Positions 6,037 through 12,266 of a stretch of 15,910 nt of DNA are shown piece by piece; the stretch's first letter is position 1; the number at the start of each line of letters is the position of its first letter. The notes under the pieces are model-generated. The model saw only the letters and a program-made list of their open reading frames with translations, was not told the origin of the DNA and did no database searches. The stretch is taken from contig DEKP01000029.1 in NCBI GenBank assembly GCA_002353935.1, forward strand, positions 9,261-25,170. The letters are read 5' to 3'. A program made the translations under genes and the position numbers. This stretch comes from Ruminococcaceae bacterium UBA2719. Its GTDB lineage: Bacteria; Bacillota; Clostridia; Oscillospirales; Acutalibacteraceae.

Positions 6037-8244
6037 ATGACAAAAGAAACAGAAATTCAATCATTGTTTTCGTCAATGAATGATATGCAAAAAAAAGCAG
6101 TTTTTAATACCGAAGGACCGTTGCTTATTTTAGCCGGAGCAGGTTCAGGTAAAACTACGGTTTTAGTTAATCGTATTGCATATATTTTAAAAATGGAATT
6201 GGCGCAGCCTTGGCAAATTTTAGCGATAACATTTACCAATAAAGCCGCAGCAGAACTCAAAGAACGTATATGTGCTGTCACCGGTGAAGACGGTGAAGAG
6301 GTATGGGCTGCTACGTTTCATTCCACCTGTGCTAGAATACTTAGAAAATATGGGGATAAGCTTGGCTTTGACAATCATTTTACTATTTATGATACAGATG
6401 ATTCCAGACGTTTGATGAAGGAAATATTAAAAAGTTTGGAGATTGACGAAAAATTTCTATCTCACAAAACGGTCTTAAACGAAATTTCCAGATTTAAGGA
6501 TAAACTTCAACTTCCTAGTGATATTGAAGCATCAGAATTCTATGACAGCAGGATGAAAATTATTATTCAGGCTTATGAAGAGTATCAAAAAAGATTAAAA
6601 TCTTCAAACGCTATGGATTTTGATGATTTGATATTTTACACTGTAAAATTATTTGAAGAGTTTGAAGATGTATTGGAATATTATCAAAATCGTTTTAGAT
6701 ATATTATGGTCGATGAGTATCAGGACACTAATAAGGCTCAATATAAATTTGTCAGTCTGCTGTCTAAAAAAACAAATAATATTTGTGTTGTCGGCGATGA
6801 TGATCAGAGCATTTACCGTTTTAGGGGCGCTACAATAGAAAATATTTTATCATTTGAAAAAGAGTTTAAAAATTCTTGTGTTATTAGGCTTGAACAAAAT
6901 TATCGTAGTACCGGAAATATACTTTCTGCCGCTAATAGTGTAATAAGCAACAATATAGAGCGAAAGGGCAAGACATTGTGGACAGAAAATCCTGTTGGTG
7001 AAAAAATAGTTCTTTATACAGCTCCTAGCGAGCGCGAAGAAAGCAAATTTATCGCGGATACAATTTTAGATGGAGTTAAAGACGGAAGAAAATTTTCTGA
7101 TTTTGCAATTTTATATAGAATGAACGCGCAGTCTAATGCTATAGAGCAAACATTGTCACGTAGCGGTATACCTCATAGAGTAATAGGCGGCCATAGATTT
7201 TATGATAGAGAAGAAATCAAAGATATGATTGCATATTTGCAAGTTATTAATAATCCTCATGATGACATTCGTATGCGCCGTATAATTAATCGTCCCAAAA
7301 GGGGAATCGGCGACGCTACTGTCAATAAAGCATCTGATATTGCTGCAGGTCTCGGTGAAAGTATTTATACTGTTATAAAATACGCCGAAGACTATCCTGA
7401 TTTGTCAAGAGCAGCATCAAAATTGATGGACTTTGCTAAAATGTTAGACGGATTTATAGATGCTTCGTTGAGCGGCGAATATTCTTTAGTAGAATTATAT
7501 AATCTGATTTTAGAACATACGGAATATAAAATTTATTTAACAAATGAAAAAGTTGACTATGAGCAAAGAATAGAAAATGTAGATGAATTATCTTCTAATA
7601 TTATAAAATTTGAAGAAGATTACGGTGATGAAGCCACTCTTAGCAGTTTTTTAGAAGAAATTTCACTAATGACAGATGTTGACAATTATGATGAAAATGC
7701 TGATACGGCTGTTATGATGACGCTTCACAGTGCAAAGGGACTGGAGTTTCCGGTAGTTTTTATTCCCGGGATGGAAGACGGTGTATTCCCTTCTGTTCAA
7801 ACAATAATGGAACCCTCCGGACTTTCGGAAGAACGCAGGCTTGCTTATGTAGGCATTACAAGGGCTAAAGAAAAATTGTATCTTATAAAAACTCAGTCTC
7901 GTATGCTTTTTGGTTCTACTACACACAATAAAGTTTCTCGCTTTGTTAACGAGATTCCTTGTGAACTTATAGATAAACAGGAAGTTTCGAATTCATTTGC
8001 AGCTTTTAAAGGTAATAGCAATGTAAGTTTAAACTTTGATCCTTTTGCTAAGAAAAAAGTTGCAAATGATAATCAAAAATCAATAAAATATTGTGTAGGA
8101 GATTGTGTGTTACATAAAGTTTTTGGCAAAGGCATGATTACCTCTGTAACCCCAATGGGAAATGACAGCATGTTGGAAATTGCCTTTGATAATGTTGGTA
8201 CAAAAACTCTTATGGCTAATTTTTGTAAAATGGAAAAAATATAG
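6037..8244 (+). CDS. pcrA: PcrA/UvrD-family ATP-dependent 3'-5' DNA helicase
   Basis: 735 aa, the usual PcrA length, from ATG 6037 with AAGGA upstream. All superfamily 1A motifs are present in order: Q-motif region (MNDMQKKAV), motif I GAGSGKT (34-40), Ia TFTNKAA, ATFHS near 92-96, motif II DEYQD (226-230), motif III GDDDQSIYRFRGA (253-265), QNYRST (287-292), motif V TLHSAKGLEFPVVFIPG and motif VI EERRLAYVGITRAKEKLYL. The C-terminal ~55 residues (from YCVGDCVLHKVFGKG) form the Tudor-like domain that in PcrA contacts RNA polymerase. The enzyme unwinds DNA in excision repair, removes RecA from DNA and acts in transcription-coupled repair in the cytoplasm. The sequence looks complete and functional. 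No strong intrinsic terminator is seen after the stop, only an AT-rich hairpin near 8271-8290, so read-through towards 8376 is likely. Confidence 0.97.
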   Translation: MTKETEIQSLFSSMNDMQKKAVFNTEGPLLILAGAGSGKTTVLVNRIAYILKMELAQPWQILAITFTNKAAAELKERICAVTGEDGEEVWAATFHSTCARILRKYGDKLGFDNHFTIYDTDDSRRLMKEILKSLEIDEKFLSHKTVLNEISRFKDKLQLPSDIEASEFYDSRMKIIIQAYEEYQKRLKSSNAMDFDDLIFYTVKLFEEFEDVLEYYQNRFRYIMVDEYQDTNKAQYKFVSLLSKKTNNICVVGDDDQSIYRFRGATIENILSFEKEFKNSCVIRLEQNYRSTGNILSAANSVISNNIERKGKTLWTENPVGEKIVLYTAPSEREESKFIADTILDGVKDGRKFSDFAILYRMNAQSNAIEQTLSRSGIPHRVIGGHRFYDREEIKDMIAYLQVINNPHDDIRMRRIINRPKRGIGDATVNKASDIAAGLGESIYTVIKYAEDYPDLSRAASKLMDFAKMLDGFIDASLSGEYSLVELYNLILEHTEYKIYLTNEKVDYEQRIENVDELSSNIIKFEEDYGDEATLSSFLEEISLMTDVDNYDENADTAVMMTLHSAKGLEFPVVFIPGMEDGVFPSVQTIMEPSGLSEERRLAYVGITRAKEKLYLIKTQSRMLFGSTTHNKVSRFVNEIPCELIDKQEVSNSFAAFKGNSNVSLNFDPFAKKKVANDNQKSIKYCVGDCVLHKVFGKGMITSVTPMGNDSMLEIAFDNVGTKTLMANFCKMEKI

Positions 8245-8262
8245 TAATATCTGATTAACGAT

Positions 8263-8293
8263 TTGAAAATATAGCAATATTTATTGTTATAAT
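8263..8293 (+). promoter_or_regulatory. possible promoter of Cys-rich protein gene
   Basis: TGTTATAAT (8285-8293) is a perfect extended -10. TTGAAA (8263-8268) is 19 bases upstream, two more than ideal. Transcription would start near 8300, just before the hairpin at 8309, so this transcript would carry both hairpin arms. Confidence 0.5.
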
Positions 8294-8308
8294 TATTCAC
8301 AAATTATC

Positions 8309-8371
8309 AAAACCTCCATAAAATGTATTGATGTAATGTAAGCATACATCAGAATATTTTTTGGAGGTTTT
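8309..8371 (+). promoter_or_regulatory. 63-nt leader hairpin that sequesters the ribosome site
   Basis: Base i pairs with base 16680-i along the whole element. AAAACCTCCA (8309-8318) is perfectly complementary to TGGAGGTTTT (8362-8371), which contains the GGAGG ribosome site (8363-8367) of the next gene. Above it AAAAT pairs with ATTTT, and TGATGTA (8329-8335) pairs with TACATCA (8345-8351), closing a 9-base loop (8336-8344). Of 27 positions per arm, 23 are Watson-Crick, 2 are G-T and 2 are mismatches (8319/8361, 8327/8353). No T run follows the right arm, so it is not an ordinary terminator. The loop and right arm contain CATACA (8343-8348), which resembles the -10 of the mother-cell sporulation sigma factor E. 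Confidence 0.8.
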
Positions 8372-8375
8372 ACTT

Positions 8376-9218
8376 ATGGCGGATAATAATACTTTTGAAG
8401 CCCCGAGAAGTATAAATACTTCTTCTACTGACCCTGTATGTATAGATGCACAGCGTATATATGATAGTTGCGCAGACAAAGATTGTCTTACTGATTTGAG
8501 GGTGTATTTTACAAGCAGCGCTCAGGAACAGATAGATAATTGCGTAAATGTCAGAATAAGAGACTGTGATGTAATGACGGTTCTCATTGACATTGAGCCG
8601 GTGCCTTTCCACCGTGGTTTTTATTCAGTTGATATGACATATTTCTTTGAAGTTATTTTAGATTGTTTCACATCTCCCGGAAGTTCACCGGTACAGGTAA
8701 GAGGAATGTGCATATCGGATAAAAAAGTTATTTTATATGGTTCGGAAGGAAGTGTAAAAGTCTTTTCTAGTGAGCTTTCTTGTGATGAATATGATTCTCA
8801 AAATGCTCCCTCCAAGAATTTGCCCGTTGCCACTGTTCAGGTAGCTAGACCTATAGCGTTATCAGCTACTCTGACAACTAAACACCGACCCCATCCTATT
8901 CCTTGTAAAATTCCCGGATTTATCGCCAATCGCATAGGCGGAGAAATTGTAGAAAATGGAGAGAATGATGTGTATGTAACGATAGGTGTTTTCTCTATTG
9001 TTCAGATTGAACGCAATGTACAGATGCTTATTCCTTCATATGATTTTTGTATTCCGGGCAAAAAATGTACCGCTACCTCAGACAGCCCATGCGATATGTT
9101 TGAAAGACTTGATTTCCCTACTAATGAATTTTTCCCTCCAAATGTTGGCGAACTTACCGGCGATGAAAGCTCGCCTTGCGGATCTTGCTCTCCGAGTTCG
9201 CAGGAAACTATCGAATAA
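8376..9218 (+). CDS. Cys-rich conserved-looking protein of unknown function
   Basis: 280 aa from ATG 8376, with a perfect GGAGG eight bases upstream. I do not recognise a named family. There is no signal peptide or membrane segment. The protein has 14 cysteines (22, 32, 37, 56, 64, 97, 112, 136, 177, 225, 231, 239, 268, 271), very many for a bacterial cytosolic protein. The middle has beta-rich stretches such as RDCDVMTVLIDIEPVPFHRG followed by FYSVDMTYFFEVILD. The tail contains SSPCGSCSPSS. High cysteine content without a secretion signal is seen in spore-coat proteins, among others, and a SpoIIM homologue lies 6 kb away, but a spore role is only a guess. Metal binding is equally possible. 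The leader hairpin suggests tight translational control. A strong terminator follows. Confidence 0.85.
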   Translation: MADNNTFEAPRSINTSSTDPVCIDAQRIYDSCADKDCLTDLRVYFTSSAQEQIDNCVNVRIRDCDVMTVLIDIEPVPFHRGFYSVDMTYFFEVILDCFTSPGSSPVQVRGMCISDKKVILYGSEGSVKVFSSELSCDEYDSQNAPSKNLPVATVQVARPIALSATLTTKHRPHPIPCKIPGFIANRIGGEIVENGENDVYVTIGVFSIVQIERNVQMLIPSYDFCIPGKKCTATSDSPCDMFERLDFPTNEFFPPNVGELTGDESSPCGSCSPSSQETIE

Positions 9219-9225
9219 TATCAGT

Positions 9226-9264
9226 AAACGGACTTTGAAGTTTATGCTTCAAAGTCCGTTTTTT
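9226..9264 (+). terminator. intrinsic terminator after Cys-rich gene
   Basis: A perfect 15-bp stem (9226-9240 with 9247-9261, arms AAACGGACTTTGAAG / CTTCAAAGTCCGTTT) has a 6-base loop and ends in a six-T run. It could also stop transcription from the convergent HAD gene, though the opposite strand has a poorer T tract. Confidence 0.93.
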
Positions 9265-9384
9265 ATAGAAATTTGTTCTTCTTTGATACTGTTGATGAAA
9301 ACAAAGATGTAAGTTTATGTTTTTCAATATTAAGTCCAACTTTTTGGGTCATGTCAATCTGCCCATACGCTGATTTTTATATTT

Positions 9385-9966
9385 TTATTTGCGTATTTTT
9401 TTAATTTTACTAAAATCCCATTTGTTTATTTTTTCGCTATCGACAATATATGCCGACTTTGCAAGCTTTGCAAGTGGAGTATCTGAATAACTGTCAGAAT
9501 AAAAGCTGTCAATTTCACCTTTTGGATAAATTTCAAAAAATCTTTTAACCTTTTCCTCGTAATAGCAGTTTTCACCTTCGGTTTTTCCGTTATACTTAGA
9601 TACTTTTGAGGCAATAACAGTAAAATTTAATTTTTTCTCAAGAGGTTTTAGCAGAAATTCGGGAGAAGCTGAAATGATCACATCGTTGTCTTTGCGGATC
9701 TTTTTATAGAAAGGTTTGATATTACAAATATGCGTATTCCAAAAATCTTCAACATCTTTGTCTATATCGCAGTATTTTAAAAAAGCGTACATCTTTTCTT
9801 TGAATCCGGTTTTTGTACCTATATGTAAAGCGTAAAACTTAATAAAATTAAAAAGCAAACTTGGCAATAATAGCAATATTTTTTTGTGTCGCTTTAGGCA
9901 AAAAAAATAAAAGTCAGCGGTTGAATCCCCGTTATATATCGTGTTGTCAAAATCAAATACGTTCAT
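9385..9966 (-). CDS. HAD-superfamily (subclass IB-like) phosphatase
   Basis: 193 aa from ATG 9966. The frame is open further upstream to 10041, but that part overlaps the promoter and starts with an unlikely hydrophobic Asn/Lys run. The core motif FDFDNT begins at residue 4, as expected for a true HAD start. Motif I has Asp5 and Asp7. A helical cap (~20-80) follows. Motif II is ISASPE with Ser99, a lysine around 139 can serve as motif III, and motif IV is DSYSD (158-162). This set fits small-molecule phosphatases of the SerB-like HAD-IB group, which hydrolyse phosphate monoesters through an aspartyl-phosphate. The substrate is unknown. The cap contains a hydrophobic stretch (KILLLLPSLLFNFIKFYAL, ~29-47) that may touch the membrane. 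The gene is transcribed divergently from the DUF5685-like gene, with its own promoter. Confidence 0.85.
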   Translation of the reverse strand: MNVFDFDNTIYNGDSTADFYFFCLKRHKKILLLLPSLLFNFIKFYALHIGTKTGFKEKMYAFLKYCDIDKDVEDFWNTHICNIKPFYKKIRKDNDVIISASPEFLLKPLEKKLNFTVIASKVSKYNGKTEGENCYYEEKVKRFFEIYPKGEIDSFYSDSYSDTPLAKLAKSAYIVDSEKINKWDFSKIKKIRK

Positions 9967-9996
9967 AAGACACCCAAAAATTTTTTTATTATCATT

Positions 9997-10025
9997 ATTA
10001 TAAATGTAAAATAGTATAATTACAA
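9997..10025 (-). promoter_or_regulatory. promoter of HAD phosphatase gene
   Basis: On the minus strand there is TTGTAA (10020-10025), a 17-base spacer, and TATAAT (9997-10002). The start would be near 9990, about 25 bases before ATG 9966. The ribosome site is modest (GGGTG). Confidence 0.65.
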
Positions 10026-10113
10026 CATTTTTAATGAACAAAATTCATATTTTGTTAAATTATAGCTACAAGCTTTATGATAAAATAATAACAAAAAAGG
10101 GGAAGAATATAAT

Positions 10114-11004
10114 TTGTTTGGATATGTAAATGTAGATAAATCAAATTTATTAGGTAAAGATTTTGATACATATCGCGCGATTTATTGTTCGTTATGTAAG
10201 CAACTTGGGCGCGATTATTCTATTTTTGCCAGATTCTTTCTTAATTACGATTGCACATTTTATGCTGTACTAATGCTTTCGTTATCTGATAAAACATGTG
10301 ATTTTTGTACAGGCAGATGCAGATTTAATCCGCTTAAAAAGTGTGATTATATTTCAGACGATACTGTTTCTTTGTCATTAGCAGCGGCGCTGACAATATC
10401 AAGCGCATATTATAAATTGCTTGACAATATATTGGACAGCCCGTGGTATAAACGTATTTTTTATCGATTGTTACAGCCAATGCTTTCTAGCTGGCACAAA
10501 ATATCTTTAAAAAAATTTCCAACAATTGATAATGAACTTAATAAAATGACAATTAGTCAAAAGGGCACGGAAGAGGACAAAAACTGTAATATTGACAAAG
10601 CTGCTGAGCCGACTGCCGCTATGCTTTCAGCTGTTTTTTCGCTTGTTGATGAAAAAATAGATTCTTCAATACTTAAAAAAAACAAAAATTCCAAACGCAT
10701 TTTATCATCATTCGGATATTTTTTAGGAAAATGGATTTATCTTATAGATGCGGCAGATGATTATTTTAACGATAAAAAACACCATAATTTTAATCCATAT
10801 ATTACTTTGGATGTTGAAGAAAAAGAGCTTAAAAATTATGTTTTGTCATCGTTAAATCATACCTTGTCAGAGGCTATGCTGTCGTATAATTTATTAGAAA
10901 AGGGCAGATATGATGCTATAATTTCAAATGCTTTGTTTTCGGCTCTGCCTAAAAAGCAGAATTTAGTATTATCTAAATTTGATAAACCTGATAAACAAAA
11001 ATAA
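10114..11004 (+). CDS. DUF5685-like Cys-containing protein
   Basis: 296 aa. It starts with TTG at 10114, because AAGGGGAAG lies about nine bases upstream and the N-terminus FGYVNVDKSNLLGKDFDTYR is family-like from the first residue. Cysteines cluster as C25xxC28 (YCSLCK), C62xxC65, C69 and C77, a plausible metal-binding set. The rest is helical, with several long amphipathic or hydrophobic helices and a low-conservation insert near 145-165. The pattern fits the DUF5685 family of Clostridia, which lacks a known function and is often encoded next to a J-domain protein, as here (35-base gap). A TGATAAAAT extended -10 (10078-10086) just upstream is a likely promoter, but no good -35 is seen. Confidence 0.78.
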   Translation: MFGYVNVDKSNLLGKDFDTYRAIYCSLCKQLGRDYSIFARFFLNYDCTFYAVLMLSLSDKTCDFCTGRCRFNPLKKCDYISDDTVSLSLAAALTISSAYYKLLDNILDSPWYKRIFYRLLQPMLSSWHKISLKKFPTIDNELNKMTISQKGTEEDKNCNIDKAAEPTAAMLSAVFSLVDEKIDSSILKKNKNSKRILSSFGYFLGKWIYLIDAADDYFNDKKHHNFNPYITLDVEEKELKNYVLSSLNHTLSEAMLSYNLLEKGRYDAIISNALFSALPKKQNLVLSKFDKPDKQK

Positions 11005-11039
11005 AATTATAATAAATAACAATAATAACGGAGTTTTAT

Positions 11040-11651
11040 ATGAATAATCCATATGAGATTTTGGGCGTTAGTCCAAACGCGACAGATGAAGAAATAAAAA
11101 CTGCATACCGTAATTTAGCAAAGAAATATCATCCGGACAATTACACGGACAGCCCTCTTGCTGATGTAGCGGAAGAAAAAATGAAAGAGATAAACGAAGC
11201 TTATGATGCAATATGCGATATGCGTAAAAATGGATCTCACAGTTCAACAAGCTCGTCTTCTTATGGTTCATCATCGTCTTATACACACACCTCATATCCT
11301 GATGTCCGCCAATATATCCACGAAGGCAGGCTCGATGATGCTATGGAAATTTTAAACGGAGTAGCTCAGGAGTCGCGCAATGCAGAGTGGTATTTCCTTA
11401 TGGGTATGGTATTTTCAAGAAAAGGATGGAACGATCAAGCTTATACCTATTTTCAGCGTGCTTATCAGATGGAGCCGGATAATTATGAGTTCAGAAGTGC
11501 TGTTAATAACATGAATTCCAGAAGAACATATTCAAATATGGGCTATGATACCGGTAATATGGGCTGTTCTGCTTGTGATATTTGTACAGGGCTTATGTGT
11601 GCGGATTGCTGTTGTAATTGTATGGGCGGCCGTTCAATATTCTGTTGTTGA
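11040..11651 (+). CDS. J-domain protein with TPR-like and Cys-rich C-terminus
   Basis: 203 aa from ATG 11040, with CGGAG upstream. Residues 3-62 are a full J-domain (NPYEILGVSPNATDEEIK, helix II with the HPD tripeptide at 31-33, helix III to CDMR), so it should stimulate the ATPase of DnaK. A Ser/Tyr-rich linker (64-85) follows, then a TPR-like helical pair (~88-150, with GRLDDAMEIL and WNDQAYTYFQRAYQMEPDN). The final 30 residues hold ten cysteines (176, 179, 182, 187, 190-192, 194, 202, 203), including a CCC run. This is not canonical DnaJ, since it has no G/F-rich region and no CXXCXGXG zinc domain, so it is a specialised co-chaperone. The DUF5685-like gene precedes it, and the next gene starts two bases after its stop. 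Confidence 0.9.
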   Translation: MNNPYEILGVSPNATDEEIKTAYRNLAKKYHPDNYTDSPLADVAEEKMKEINEAYDAICDMRKNGSHSSTSSSSYGSSSSYTHTSYPDVRQYIHEGRLDDAMEILNGVAQESRNAEWYFLMGMVFSRKGWNDQAYTYFQRAYQMEPDNYEFRSAVNNMNSRRTYSNMGYDTGNMGCSACDICTGLMCADCCCNCMGGRSIFCC

Positions 11652-11653
11652 TT

Positions 11654-12187
11654 ATGAAAACAAACTCTAAAAATATAGCGCTCGGCGGCGTAGTTGCCGC
11701 ATTAAGTTTAGTGTTGATGTTTTTAACTTCTGTGTTGCCGTTTGGGGTATATGCTTTTCCGACCTTTGCGGGAATATTGCTTGTTGTTATTGTTATTGAA
11801 ATTGGATATTCATGGGCTGTGTCGGTATTTGTTGTTGTAGCTCTACTTTCTTTCTTGTTTGTAGCTAATAAAGAGGCGGCGCTTTATTACGCTGCTTTTT
11901 TAGGCTTTTATCCGATAATAAAAAGCCTGTTGGAACGAATAAACAAAAAATGGCTGTGTTATCTTTTAAAATTTTCAATTTTTAATATTTGTGTAATTAT
12001 AGCTTTTTATATTGGTATAGCTGTTTTATCTATACCCAGTGAGAGTTTTAAATTGTTCGGTTTATATTTGCCGTGGCTTTTTCTGATTATCGGAAATATT
12101 TTCTTCATTTTGTATGATGTGTGCGTCACTCGTCTTGTAACTTTATATCTGTATAAGTATCACAAGTTTTTTAGTCGTAATAAATAA
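11654..12187 (+). CDS. integral membrane protein, possibly ECF transporter S-component-like
   Basis: 177 aa from ATG 11654, two bases after the TGA of the J-domain gene. No Shine-Dalgarno is visible, so translation is probably coupled to the upstream gene. An upstream ATG at 11618 in this frame lies inside that gene and is less likely. Five or six hydrophobic segments are seen (about residues 7-30, 33-50, 52-70, 75-88, 107-130, 138-160), with a positively charged tail. The opening NIALGGVVAALSLVLMFLTS resembles the first helix of ECF S-components and related vitamin or cation-uptake membrane proteins. Without the ATPase or T-component nearby and without a riboswitch, the substrate is unknown and the family call is tentative. 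No terminator follows. Confidence 0.75.
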   Translation: MKTNSKNIALGGVVAALSLVLMFLTSVLPFGVYAFPTFAGILLVVIVIEIGYSWAVSVFVVVALLSFLFVANKEAALYYAAFLGFYPIIKSLLERINKKWLCYLLKFSIFNICVIIAFYIGIAVLSIPSESFKLFGLYLPWLFLIIGNIFFILYDVCVTRLVTLYLYKYHKFFSRNK

Positions 12188-12200
12188 TACAAAAATGTAA

Positions 12201-12238
12201 TTGGATTTTTTGACGTTTAAATTATAAAATAAGATTAT
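12201..12238 (+). promoter_or_regulatory. possible promoter of secreted lysozyme-like gene
   Basis: Two overlapping candidates exist: TTGGAT (12201-12206) with TAAAAT (12225-12230) at 18 bases, and TTGACG (12210-12215) with GATTAT (12233-12238) at 17 bases. The region is AT-rich, so which one is used is open. Both give a short leader to GTG 12267. Confidence 0.4.
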
Positions 12239-12266
12239 GGAAGTTTTTGTAAAATGAGGTGATATT

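Noticed and set aside
9331..9365. GTCCAACTTTTTGGGTCATG, which resembles the end of some insertion sequences
   Set aside because: There is no matching inverted end, no transposase frame and no target duplication nearby. The resemblance is from memory only.
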